Shown here: positions 8,772 through 17,056 of the stretch, piece by piece
Layout of the letters: every line of letters starts with the position of its first letter
Numbering within the stretch: position 1 is the stretch's first letter
Program-made: the position numbers and the translations under genes
Notes under the pieces: generated by a model
The model's input: only the letters and a program-made list of their open reading frames with translations
Told to the model about the DNA's origin: nothing
The model's database searches: none
Source of the DNA: DASPLX01 sp035627375
Lineage (GTDB): Bacteria; Pseudomonadota; Gammaproteobacteria; Burkholderiales; Burkholderiaceae_D
Assembly (NCBI GenBank): GCA_035627375.1
Contig: DASPLX010000036.1
Coordinates: forward strand, 1-64,000
Length of the DNA stretch: 64,000 bases
Direction of reading: 5' to 3'

Positions 8772-8788
8772 ATGATTGCAATCATATG
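8769..8788. promoter_or_regulatory. Perfect 20-bp palindrome, probable Crp/Fnr-type operator
   Basis: The sequence CATATGATTGCAATCATATG is its own reverse complement. Its core TGAT-N4-ATCA matches the half-site layout of FNR/CRP-type operators. It covers the start codon of the regulator and lies 60 bases before the divergent gene, a position suited to autorepression and to control of both transcripts. Confidence 0.7.
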
Positions 8789-8847
8789 CTCGCCGCCGCT
8801 GTCGCCGCAATAATGGCTTGTCGATTTTGCCTTTCGCGGAACATCCT

Positions 8848-9393
8848 ATGAAAACCCTGACCATCGCCATGGCTCTTCTTGCCTCTTGCGGCGCCCATGC
8901 GCAACACGCCCATGATCACGCTGTCCATCACACCCATGCGCAAACATCAACGGCATCGCCTTATGCCGGGATGCAGGATCGGACCATCAAGGCGCTTTCG
9001 GCGCAACAGATGGCGGATCTGCGCGCCGGCAAGGGCATGTCGCTGGCATTGCCGGCGGAGCTGAACGGCTATCCCGGCCCGTCGCATGTACTGGAATTGG
9101 CCGATCGGCTCGGCCTGAGCGATGCGCAGCGAGCGGCGACCGAGCGGCTATTCGACGAGATGAAAAAGGAAGCGGGGGCGCTCGGCGAGCGGCTGATCGC
9201 GTCGGAAGCGGCGCTCGATCGGCTGTTCCGGGAGAGAAGGGCGACCGCATCGTCGGTGGACGACGCGGCTTCGAACATCGCGCACATCCAGGGAGCCTTG
9301 CGCGCGGCCCATCTTCGCTACCATCTCCACATGATGGAAGTGCTTGAACCCGGGCAGGTCGCGGAATACGCGAAATTGCGCGGCTATCGCTGA
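8848..9393 (+). CDS. His-rich periplasmic protein, Spy/CpxP or metal-sensor-like
   Basis: A 181-residue exported protein. The N-terminus MKTLTIAMALLASCGAHA is a signal peptide, probably cleaved before QHAH. A His-rich stretch (HAHDHAVHHTHAH-like) follows at about 20-35 and could bind metal. The body from about 70 to the end is predicted helical, with LGLSDAQRAATERLFDEM resembling the helical repeats of Spy/CpxP and periplasmic heavy-metal sensors. The ATG at 8848 is chosen because the signal peptide begins there. It is divergent from a Crp/Fnr-type regulator across the palindrome at 8769, so it may be that regulator's main target. The exact function is not known. Confidence 0.75.
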   Translation: MKTLTIAMALLASCGAHAQHAHDHAVHHTHAQTSTASPYAGMQDRTIKALSAQQMADLRAGKGMSLALPAELNGYPGPSHVLELADRLGLSDAQRAATERLFDEMKKEAGALGERLIASEAALDRLFRERRATASSVDDAASNIAHIQGALRAAHLRYHLHMMEVLEPGQVAEYAKLRGYR

Positions 9394-9426
9394 GCATATC
9401 GCCCGGGCCACGGCGAGCGCGCGATG

Positions 9427-10923
9427 TTAGACGGTTTCCGCCGCCGGAACATCGGTCTCCACCGGCCGCTTGGGCAGGACGATCCTGGCGACGAGCCCGC
9501 CTTCCGGATGGTTCTCCAGCAGCAGCTTGCCGCCGTGCGCCTGCACGATGCCAAGCGCGATGCCGAGCCCCAGCCCCAGCCCGCCCTGATTCTGCTGCCG
9601 GCCGTGCTCCAGCCGCACATAGGGTTCGAACAGCGTATTCAATGCCTCGTCCGGCACGCCCGGACCGTCGTCGCGGATGGTGATGGCGACGTTGTCTCCG
9701 TCTTCGCCGACGGCGATCTCGGCGCGCTTGCCGTAATGCAGCGCGTTGTCGAGCAGGTTGCCGATCGCGCGTTTCAATGCCAGCGGCTTGGCCACCACCG
9801 TCGCGCCGGATTCGGCGAACGCGACTTCGCGCCCGGCCAGGCGCGCGCCGCGCACGATGCGGCCGAGCAGCGCATCGAGCCGTATCTCGGTCGGGTTCTC
9901 GTGGATGTCGCTATCCTTCACGCATTGCAAGGCGCCCTTGACCATCATGTCGAGATCGTCGAGATCGTCGTGGAATTCGCTGCGCAAGGTGTCGTCGTCG
10001 AGCAGCTCGGCGCGCAGCTTCAGGCGCATGATCGGCGTGCGCAGATCGTGCGAGATGGAGACGAACAGCCGCTCGCGGTCTTCGAGGTAGCGCTGGATCC
10101 GTTCGCGCATCGCATCGAAGGCGCGCGCGGTATTGAGGAATTCGCGGCTGCCGGTCTTCGGCAGCGCCGGCGCGGGTTCGCCGTTGCCGAAGGATTCCGC
10201 CGCCTCCGACAATGCGGCCAGCGGGCGCGTGATCCAGCGCACCACGAGGATCGACAGGATCAGCACCGCGACCAGCGACAGCACCTGCTGCATCAGGCGG
10301 CCGGGCGGCAGCGGGTCGGCGTTCTCGAGGAAATAGGGATTGGGCATCAGGCTGGCGAGATACAGCCAGTGGCCCGGTTCCATCTCGGCCTGGATCACGA
10401 GCACCGGGGCCGGCTTCGGTTCGATCAGCAGGATGTGGCGCACCCAGCGGTCCGGCAGGTCGGCCAGTTCCGAGCCGTCGTCCGACATCACCAGGTTGGC
10501 CGGCCAGGCGAAGCCGAGCCGGTAGTTCGAGAGGCGCGGCATGTCTTGCTTGAGCGTGGCGCGCACTTCGTCGAGCGCGATGCGGGTCAGCGCCACGCTG
10601 TCGATCTCGCGGATCGCCAGCGCGCGGCTGTTGACGTTGACGAAGAAGCGCGTGCCGCCCATCTCGCGGAATTGCTGGATCACGAGCGGGCGGTAGTTCG
10701 GCGGCAGGCTGAGGAAGAAGCGGATCGTGCTGGCCGCGCTGTGCGCGAGATTGCGCGCCGCGGTCCTGGCTTCGGCCTCGGATTCCGCGCGCAGCTGGCG
10801 CGACCAGATCGCGTTGCCCGCCAATTGCGTCAGCAGCACGCCGGCCAGCATGACCAGCGACAATCGGCCGAGCAGCGATTGCGGCAACAGCCGGGTGCGG
10901 ATACGTTCGAGGAATTCCGCCAT
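9427..10923 (-). CDS. Membrane sensor histidine kinase (EnvZ-like)
   Basis: A 498-residue sensor kinase: TM1 about 19-38, a periplasmic sensor region of about 170 residues, TM2 about 210-229, HAMP about 230-283, and a DHp domain with the phosphorylated His at H292 (SISHDLRTP). The ATP-binding domain has the N-box NLLDNALHYG, the G1 box DDGPGVP and the G2 box GLGLGLGIA. It should phosphorylate the response regulator encoded 13 bases upstream. A solute-binding protein is encoded first in the same unit, and the divergent genes are for sugar uptake. The likely stimulus is therefore a sugar or the sugar-loaded binding protein, similar in layout to GltR/GltS of pseudomonads (inference). Confidence 0.92.
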   Translation of the reverse strand: MAEFLERIRTRLLPQSLLGRLSLVMLAGVLLTQLAGNAIWSRQLRAESEAEARTAARNLAHSAASTIRFFLSLPPNYRPLVIQQFREMGGTRFFVNVNSRALAIREIDSVALTRIALDEVRATLKQDMPRLSNYRLGFAWPANLVMSDDGSELADLPDRWVRHILLIEPKPAPVLVIQAEMEPGHWLYLASLMPNPYFLENADPLPPGRLMQQVLSLVAVLILSILVVRWITRPLAALSEAAESFGNGEPAPALPKTGSREFLNTARAFDAMRERIQRYLEDRERLFVSISHDLRTPIMRLKLRAELLDDDTLRSEFHDDLDDLDMMVKGALQCVKDSDIHENPTEIRLDALLGRIVRGARLAGREVAFAESGATVVAKPLALKRAIGNLLDNALHYGKRAEIAVGEDGDNVAITIRDDGPGVPDEALNTLFEPYVRLEHGRQQNQGGLGLGLGIALGIVQAHGGKLLLENHPEGGLVARIVLPKRPVETDVPAAETV

Positions 10924-10936
10924 GTCCGATCGTTCC

Positions 10937-11650
10937 TCAGCCGCTCGCCGTCGTCACGTCGGCCGAGAACACGTAGCCGGCGCCGCGCACGGTCTTGATC
11001 AAGGCCGGCTGCTTGCCGTCGTCGCCGAGCCGGGTGCGCAGGCGGCTGATCTGCACGTCGAGCGAGCGGTCGAGCGGGCCGGCGTCGCGCCCGCGCGTCT
11101 GCTCGCACAAGACGCTGCGGTCGAGGATGTCGCCAGGGTGCTCGACGAAATACTTGAGCAGCTGGAAATCGAGGCCGGTCAGCGGCACCACCTCGCCCTT
11201 GGCGTCGGTCACGCTGCGTTCGACCGTGTCGAGAGTGAAACCGACGAAACGGTAGAAGCGCGGAGCGGCGGCGTTGTCGATGCCGGTGCGGCGGTGGATC
11301 GCCTTGATGCGCGCCAGCAGCTCGCGCGGGCTGTAGGGCTTGGCGATATAGTCGTCGGCGCCGAGTTCGAGCCCGACCACGCGGTCGGTCTCGTCGGAGC
11401 TCGCCGTCAGCATGATGATCGGCACGTTGGAGCGCTGGCGCACGCTGCGGCACAGCGCGAAGCCGTCGGTGTCGGGCAGCATGACGTCGAGTATCACCAG
11501 CGACAGTTCGTCGGCATAGCGCTGGAACTCGGCGAGAAAGGTCTCGCCGTCGTGCGCCAGCCGCACCTCGTACTGGTTCTTTTCCAGGTAGGCCTTGAGC
11601 AGGGTGCGGGTCTTCTGGTCGTCGTCAACGATCAGTATCTTGCGTGTCAT
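10937..11650 (-). CDS. OmpR-family response regulator
   Basis: A 237-residue regulator with a receiver domain (about 4-118) and an OmpR/PhoB winged-helix DNA-binding domain (about 135-232). The acidic pocket is DDD at 9-11, the phosphoacceptor is D55 (VILDVMLPD) and the conserved Lys lies in AKPYSPREL. Its start overlaps the stop of the preceding solute-binding protein gene by four bases, and the histidine kinase follows 13 bases later. The three are therefore one transcription unit with coupled translation. It probably controls the divergent porin/ABC-transporter operon across the 464-base intergenic region. Confidence 0.93.
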   Translation of the reverse strand: MTRKILIVDDDQKTRTLLKAYLEKNQYEVRLAHDGETFLAEFQRYADELSLVILDVMLPDTDGFALCRSVRQRSNVPIIMLTASSDETDRVVGLELGADDYIAKPYSPRELLARIKAIHRRTGIDNAAAPRFYRFVGFTLDTVERSVTDAKGEVVPLTGLDFQLLKYFVEHPGDILDRSVLCEQTRGRDAGPLDRSLDVQISRLRTRLGDDGKQPALIKTVRGAGYVFSADVTTASG

Positions 11651-12972
11651 TTTCCTGTCTTCATCGATTGCGCCTGCGCGACGGCGGCGAGCCGGCGTTG
11701 CGCTTCGGCGGCGGTGACCCGGTCATCGACGAAGTAGCGATGCACTTCGGCGATGACGGCATTCTTGGTGACTTCATCGGCGGCCATGCGGTGCACCAGG
11801 CTCGGCACCTGCGCGGCGGCGCCGCGCGCGAACAGCCTCCACGCGGCGCGCGCGCAGCCGTCCATCTTGGCGAGATCGGGATTGCGCAGCACCGGGATCG
11901 ATCCCTTGATCTGGTTGTAGTCGGCCTGGATGGCGGCGGACACCGCCAGCTGCGCGAACTTCTCCTGCGCCGCGCGCTGCGCGGGATTGGTCGCCAGCAT
12001 CGCGAAGGTGTCGATGTCGTACAGATAGTAGTCGGCGGTTCCCGGCACGGCGGCGCAACCGAAGGCGTCGTCGGTCGCCAGGCCCCAGGCGTTCAATTCG
12101 CCCTTCATCCAATCTCCCATCACCATCATCGCCGCCCCGCCGTCGGCGAACTGGCGCGCCGTGTCGTTCCAGGCGCGCTCCTGCAGCGGCGCCGTCATCC
12201 ATTGCTTCAGCCTGCGCAAGCGGTGGAGCGCATGCGCCACGCGCTCGTCGGCAAACGCGGCGGCCGATTTCCTGACGAACAGTTCGCGGTACAGGGCCGG
12301 GCCGGCTTCCGACAGCAGCAGCGTCTCGAACAGCTGCGCCACCTGCCACGGTTCGCTGCTCTGCGCCAGCGGCACGACGCCGGCTTGCTGCAGCTTGGCG
12401 GCGGCGCGTTCGAATTCGTCCCAGTTGCGCGGCGGCGCGAGCTGGTGCTGCGCCAGCAGCTTGCGGTTGTAGAACAGCGTATTGATGCGATGGATGCCGA
12501 GCGGCGCGGCGACCACCTGGCCGCGCGGCTGTACCACGTTCCACACGGTCGGCAGCAGCAGCCTGTCCCACTTGCCGGCGGCGGCCACGGCATCGAATTC
12601 GCGCAGCAGCCCGAGCGCGGCCCATTCGCCGATGATGACGCCGTTGAGTTGCGCCGCGTCGGGCGCGTCGCCGGCCAGCACGCGGCTCTTGAGCACGATG
12701 TCGGCGCCGACCCCGGCGCCGCCCGCAATGCCGCCGTCGCGCCAGGCGACATTGTCGTCGGCGAGCCGGGACGCGAGCAGCTCCACGGCCTTGCGTTCGC
12801 TGACCGATTTCCACCAGTGGAGCACCTGCAATTGCTGCGATTGCGCCTGGACGCCGGCGGCGCACAGGCACAAGGCGAGCGCGCCGCACCACCGGCGCAG
12901 CTTGCGCGATCCGGCGGCCTGCCTGCGGGATGTCTCCTCATGCGGCAATGAGATTCGTCTTGGGACCTGCAC
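11647..12972 (-). CDS. Extracellular solute-binding protein, putative sugar co-receptor
   Basis: A 441-residue periplasmic binding protein of the family-1 (MalE-like) type with a basic N-region and a signal peptide (hydrophobic core CGALALCLCAAG, cleavage near VQAQ). It is a paralogue of the transporter binding protein at 14713; shared features include VLHxW, AAPxxxHRxN, the pattern QPWQxAxLFE, MGDWxKGE and NKGSIP/IKGSIP. A GTG start at 12972 is preferred because AGGAAGG lies seven bases upstream and no suitable ATG occurs near the signal peptide. It is first in a unit with a response regulator and a histidine kinase and has no permease of its own. A role as a sensory receptor is therefore plausible, though it could also serve the divergent ABC transporter. 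Confidence 0.87.
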   Translation of the reverse strand: MQVPRRISLPHEETSRRQAAGSRKLRRWCGALALCLCAAGVQAQSQQLQVLHWWKSVSERKAVELLASRLADDNVAWRDGGIAGGAGVGADIVLKSRVLAGDAPDAAQLNGVIIGEWAALGLLREFDAVAAAGKWDRLLLPTVWNVVQPRGQVVAAPLGIHRINTLFYNRKLLAQHQLAPPRNWDEFERAAAKLQQAGVVPLAQSSEPWQVAQLFETLLLSEAGPALYRELFVRKSAAAFADERVAHALHRLRRLKQWMTAPLQERAWNDTARQFADGGAAMMVMGDWMKGELNAWGLATDDAFGCAAVPGTADYYLYDIDTFAMLATNPAQRAAQEKFAQLAVSAAIQADYNQIKGSIPVLRNPDLAKMDGCARAAWRLFARGAAAQVPSLVHRMAADEVTKNAVIAEVHRYFVDDRVTAAEAQRRLAAVAQAQSMKTGK

Positions 12973-13436
12973 CGCTAATCCTTCCTCTTTGCGGAGACTA
13001 TAGCCGAAGTCGAACGGGCTGCGTCGGTAAGGACGCGTTCGGTTTTGTAATGAAGTGTGAGCTTTCATTGCGTTTTATTGCAGGGCGCTCGCGCACCGGC
13101 ATTTTGCCGCGCGGCCGCATGGCGCCTGGGGTGATGCCGATCGCACCTGCTCCGGGGGCGCGGCGCTGCGTTAAGAAATGTAACAGCATGCGCCGCCGGC
13201 TTTCAAGCAAAGCCATAAGAATCAACCACTTAACAGTCGCCGGCTGGCGCCGCCGCGATCGTTTGGCGTCACATTTTCGCCGATGCTACTGTCCGCTCCG
13301 CTGCGCCAGAAACACAACAACAATGCGCCGTCACCGACGGCCGACGCAGGGCAGGGGAGACGGTAGGAGCGGCGCATCCGCAAGCACTTCCTCGGTCCGG
13401 CAAATCAACGCAACCCATCAACACAGAGGAGATGTG
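12973..13436. promoter_or_regulatory. Divergent control region between sensor unit and sugar porin operon
   Basis: This 464-base gap separates the divergent starts of the binding-protein/two-component unit and the porin/transporter operon. It must hold both promoters and probably the response-regulator sites. I could not define individual hexamers or operator repeats with confidence, and no gene is visible in it. Confidence 0.5.
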
Positions 13437-14690
13437 ATGAATCGAATCCTATCGAAAGCCTTGAGCGCGGCATTGCCGCTCGCGTTTTGTTGCGGCATCG
13501 CGCAAGCGGACGAAGTCGCCGACGAATACCACGGCTACTTCCGCACCGGCGCCGGCTCCAGCACCGCCGGCGGCTCGCAAAGCTGCTTCGGCCTCGGCGG
13601 CAACACGATGCGCTACCGGCTCGGCAACGAGTGCGACACCTATCTCGAACTGCAGTACACGAAGGAAATGATGAAGGTGGAGGGCGTCAGCTTCGTCGGC
13701 CACGTCATGACCAACGGCTACAGCCCGAATTCGATCGGCGATCTGAAGCTCGAACTCGCCAAGCTGTACGTCGAGGCCAAGGGCATTCCCGAACTGAACG
13801 GCGGCACCGCCTGGATCGGCAAGCGCTATTACGTGCGCCCCGACATCCACATGCTCGACCTGCAATACATCAACCTGAACGGCACCGGCGCCGGCATCGA
13901 CGGCATCAAGGCGGGACCCGGCCGCTTCAGCTATGCGCTCTTCAAGGATAACGACACCAACGTCACCGATCCGGTCACCGGCCGCGTCGTCAACTCCAAC
14001 GCCGCGATGCGCCACAACCTGGTGTACCAGGGCTTGCCGACCAACCAGCACGGCAGCCTCGACGCCGTGGTCTCGCTGATCAAGGCGGAAGGCACGAGCG
14101 GCGTGCACAACGGCTGGCAGGCGTCGCTGTTCCACAACCAGGAAAAGGTGTTCGGCGGCACCAACACCGTCGGCATCCAATACGGCGTCGGCCCCGGCAC
14201 CGGCATCGGCGGCCAGTGCTGCAACCGCATCGGCCGCTCCGGCTTCACCTCGCAAGGCTCGGACGTGACCCGCCTGCGCGTCTTCGATTCGCTGTGGATC
14301 CAGCCGACGCCCAAGTTCGGCGCCCAATTCGTGGCCCTGGTCCAGCGCGACAAGTCCGATGCCGCCGGCGGCGCCACCACCTGGACCACGGTCGGCGTGC
14401 GCCCGGTCTACGCGATCTCGCAGCACATCAAGCTGCAAGCCGAACTCGGCATCGATCGCGTGAAGGAGCCGACCGGCCCGGCCAAGCGTCTGACCAAGAT
14501 CACGCTGGCGCCGACGATCGCCGCCGGCCCTGGCGTCTGGTCGCGCCCGGAACTGCGCGCCTTCGTCACCTACGGCAAATGGAATGACGCGGCCACGGCC
14601 TCGGTCAACGCGTCCAACGAAGGCGGCCCGGTCTACGGCAACCGCACCAGCGCGACCTCGTACGGCTTCCAGGTCGAGACCTGGTTCTAA
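13437..14690 (+). CDS. LamB-like carbohydrate outer-membrane porin
   Basis: A 417-residue outer-membrane protein. It has a signal peptide (MNRILSKALSAALPLAFCCG, cleavage near AQA-DE), then LamB-type features: EYHGYFRTG at the start of the mature protein, a Cys pair around FGLGGNTMRYRLGNEC, and a C-terminal aromatic residue (ending ETWF) as required for beta-barrel assembly. Maltoporin-family trimers admit sugars across the outer membrane. The ATG at 13437 has an AGGAG just upstream. It is the first gene of an operon with an ABC sugar transporter and glucokinase, so glucose or gluco-oligosaccharides are the likely substrates. Confidence 0.9.
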   Translation: MNRILSKALSAALPLAFCCGIAQADEVADEYHGYFRTGAGSSTAGGSQSCFGLGGNTMRYRLGNECDTYLELQYTKEMMKVEGVSFVGHVMTNGYSPNSIGDLKLELAKLYVEAKGIPELNGGTAWIGKRYYVRPDIHMLDLQYINLNGTGAGIDGIKAGPGRFSYALFKDNDTNVTDPVTGRVVNSNAAMRHNLVYQGLPTNQHGSLDAVVSLIKAEGTSGVHNGWQASLFHNQEKVFGGTNTVGIQYGVGPGTGIGGQCCNRIGRSGFTSQGSDVTRLRVFDSLWIQPTPKFGAQFVALVQRDKSDAAGGATTWTTVGVRPVYAISQHIKLQAELGIDRVKEPTGPAKRLTKITLAPTIAAGPGVWSRPELRAFVTYGKWNDAATASVNASNEGGPVYGNRTSATSYGFQVETWF

Positions 14691-14712
14691 ACCAACATCA
14701 GGAGACAGCTTC

Positions 14713-15960
14713 ATGAAACTCAAGCAAATCGCTCAAGCAATTCTCGTCGCGACAACCGGCCTGGCCGCCACGGCGCAGGCGGGCAACGTCGAAGTGCTGC
14801 ATTACTGGACTTCCGGCGGCGAAGCCAAATCGGTCGCGGAACTGAAGAAGATCATGGAAGGCAAGGGCGTCGCCTGGAAAGACTTCGCGGTCGCCGGCGG
14901 CGGCGGCGAGAACGCGATGACTGCCTTGAAGGCGCGCGTCATCGCCGGCAACGCGCCGACCGCGGCCCAGATCAAGGGGCCGTCGATCCAGGAATGGGGC
15001 AAGGAAGGCGTGCTCGCCAGCATCGACGCCGCCGCGGCCGAAGGCAAGTGGGACACGGTGCTGCCGCCGGTGGTGTCGGCCGTGATGAAATACCAGGGCC
15101 ATTACGTCGCCGCGCCGGTCAACGTGCATCGCGTCAACTGGTTGTGGATCAATCCGGAAGTCTTGTCCAAGGCCGGCGCCAAGGTGCCGACCAACTTCAC
15201 CGAATTCTTCGACGCCGCCGAGAAGATCAAGAAGGCCGGCTTCACCGCCGTCGCCCACGGCGGCCAGCCGTGGCAGGATGCCACGCTGTTCGAATCGGTC
15301 GTGCTCGGCGTCGGCGGCCCGGAGTTCTACAAGAAAGCGATCGTGCAGCTCGATCCGGCCGCGCTGACCAGCCCGACGATGATCCAATCCTTCGACACGC
15401 TGGCCCGGATCAAGAGCTACATCGACAAGGATGCCGCCGGCCGCGACTGGAACCTGGCGACGGCGATGGTCATCAACGGCAAGGCCGGCATGCAATTCAT
15501 GGGCGACTGGGCGAAGGGCGAATTCACGGTCGCCGGCAAGCTGCCCGGCCGCGACTACCTGTGCGTGGCCGCGCCCGGCACCGAGAAGGCGTTCACCTTC
15601 AACATCGATTCGATGGCGATGTTCAAGGTCAAGAGCCCCGACGCCCAGAAATCGCAGCTGGCGCTGGCGAACGCGATCATGAGCCCCGAGTTCCAGGAAA
15701 TCTTCAACCTCAACAAGGGCTCGATCCCGGCGCGCGGCGGCGTGACGCGCGCCAACTTCGACAGCTGCGCCGTCAAGTCGATGAACGACATGGACGCCAC
15801 CAGCAAGGGCGGCGGCCTGGTGCCGAGCTTCGCGCATGGCATGGCGATCAGCTCGGCCAAGCAGGGTGCGATCGTCGACGTGGTGGCGAAGTTCATGAGC
15901 TCGAACATGACCTCGCAGGCGGCGGTGCAGGCGCTCGCCAAGGCCGCCAAGACCCGCTGA
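14713..15960 (+). CDS. gtsA: Sugar ABC transporter periplasmic binding protein
   Basis: A 415-residue family-1 extracellular solute-binding protein with a clear signal peptide (hydrophobic core QAILVATTGLAATAQA, cleavage before GNVE). Features include VLHYWTSGGE at the mature N-terminus, HRVNWLWIN, MGDWAKGEF and the conserved NKGSIP. It resembles glucose/mannose binding proteins of the Pseudomonas GtsA type. The ATG is preceded by AGGAG. It follows the porin by 22 bases and precedes two permeases and an ATPase. A strong hairpin after its stop codon probably raises its expression over the membrane components. Specificity for glucose is inferred from the operon. Confidence 0.9.
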   Translation: MKLKQIAQAILVATTGLAATAQAGNVEVLHYWTSGGEAKSVAELKKIMEGKGVAWKDFAVAGGGGENAMTALKARVIAGNAPTAAQIKGPSIQEWGKEGVLASIDAAAAEGKWDTVLPPVVSAVMKYQGHYVAAPVNVHRVNWLWINPEVLSKAGAKVPTNFTEFFDAAEKIKKAGFTAVAHGGQPWQDATLFESVVLGVGGPEFYKKAIVQLDPAALTSPTMIQSFDTLARIKSYIDKDAAGRDWNLATAMVINGKAGMQFMGDWAKGEFTVAGKLPGRDYLCVAAPGTEKAFTFNIDSMAMFKVKSPDAQKSQLALANAIMSPEFQEIFNLNKGSIPARGGVTRANFDSCAVKSMNDMDATSKGGGLVPSFAHGMAISSAKQGAIVDVVAKFMSSNMTSQAAVQALAKAAKTR

Positions 15961-15982
15961 GCCCGCTGAGCGGTTTGCAGGA

Positions 15983-16012
15983 CGGCGCCGGCCACCCTCT
16001 TTGCCGGCGCCG
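15983..16012 (+). other. Intercistronic hairpin after the binding-protein gene
   Basis: A perfect 10-bp stem (CGGCGCCGGC at 15983-15992 pairing with 16003-16012) with a 10-base loop lies between the binding-protein and permease genes. There is no U-run, so mRNA 3'-end stabilisation or partial attenuation, as known after malE, is more likely than full termination. Confidence 0.65.
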
Positions 16013-16060
16013 GGAAGCGGCGGACGTCCTTCGCCGCCGTTTCCGAACCCGGAGGATTTC

Positions 16061-17056
16061 ATGTCTGACACCGCACTATCGCCCACCGTGTCCACCTTGC
16101 ACACCTCGCCTGCCTTGCCGACGAGCGCCGATCCGCACCGCGGACGATCGTCCGCCCGCGACACCGGCAACTCCAGCCTGGCGGCCTTCGCCGACCGGTG
16201 GCTGCCGCGCCTCGTGCTGTCGCCGACGATCATCGTCTCGCTGGTCTTCGTCTACGGCTTCATCGGGTTGACCGGTTACCTGTCGCTGACCGAATCGGCG
16301 CTGCTGCCGAGATTCGAGTTCGCCGGCTTCGTGCAATACGAAACGCTGTTCGAGCTCGACCGCTGGTGGACCGCTGCCGCCAACCTCGGCCTGTTCGGCA
16401 TCCCCTTCATCGCCATCTGCCTCGCGCTCGGATTGTTCCTCGCGATCCTGCTCGACCAGCGCATCCGCCTCGAAGGCGCCTTGCGCGCGATCTACCTGTA
16501 CCCGATGGCGCTGTCCTTCATCGTGACCGGCGCCGCGTGGAAATGGATACTCAATCCCGGCCTCGGCCTCGAAAAGACGATGCGCGACTGGGGCTTCGAG
16601 AATTTTTCCTTCGACTGGCTGGTCGATTCCGATATGGCGATCTATACCGTCGTGATCGCCGGCGTCTGGCAATCGTCGGGCTTCGTCATGGCCTTGTTCC
16701 TCTCCGGGCTGCGCGGCATCGACGACAGCATCATCAAGGCGGCCATGGTCGACGGCGCCAGCCTGCCGACGATCTATCTGCGCATCGTGATTCCCGCGTT
16801 GCGCCCGGTGTTCCTTTCCGTGCTGCTGGTGCTGTCGCATATCGCGATCAAGAGTTTCGACCTGGTGATGGCGCTGACCGCCGGCGGGCCGGGAACCTCT
16901 TCCGACGTGCCGGCCGTGTTCATGTACCAGTTCTCGTTCACGCGCGGCCAGCTCGGGCTCGGCGCGGCGTCCGCGATGATGATGCTGGCGACCGTGCTGG
17001 CGGTGATCGTCCCGCTGATGTATCTCGAAACCAAGGGAGCCAGGCATGCACGCTGA
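16061..17056 (+). CDS. gtsB: Sugar ABC transporter permease 1
   Basis: A 331-residue inner-membrane permease of the MalF-like family. A cytoplasmic N-terminal tail of about 45 residues precedes six predicted membrane segments. The EAA loop that docks the ATPase is at KAAMVDGASLPTIYLRIVIP. Together with the overlapping downstream permease it should form the translocation channel for the sugar bound by the upstream binding protein. The ATG at 16061 has a GGAGG nine bases upstream. Its stop lies 11 bases inside the next gene, indicating translational coupling. Confidence 0.92.
   Translation: MSDTALSPTVSTLHTSPALPTSADPHRGRSSARDTGNSSLAAFADRWLPRLVLSPTIIVSLVFVYGFIGLTGYLSLTESALLPRFEFAGFVQYETLFELDRWWTAAANLGLFGIPFIAICLALGLFLAILLDQRIRLEGALRAIYLYPMALSFIVTGAAWKWILNPGLGLEKTMRDWGFENFSFDWLVDSDMAIYTVVIAGVWQSSGFVMALFLSGLRGIDDSIIKAAMVDGASLPTIYLRIVIPALRPVFLSVLLVLSHIAIKSFDLVMALTAGGPGTSSDVPAVFMYQFSFTRGQLGLGAASAMMMLATVLAVIVPLMYLETKGARHAR

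Noticed and set aside
9424..10998. Long forward open frame (524 codons) opposite the histidine kinase
   Set aside because: It is the antisense shadow of a clearly recognisable kinase gene. The translation is rich in Arg/His/Asp/Val without any domain, as expected in GC-rich DNA.
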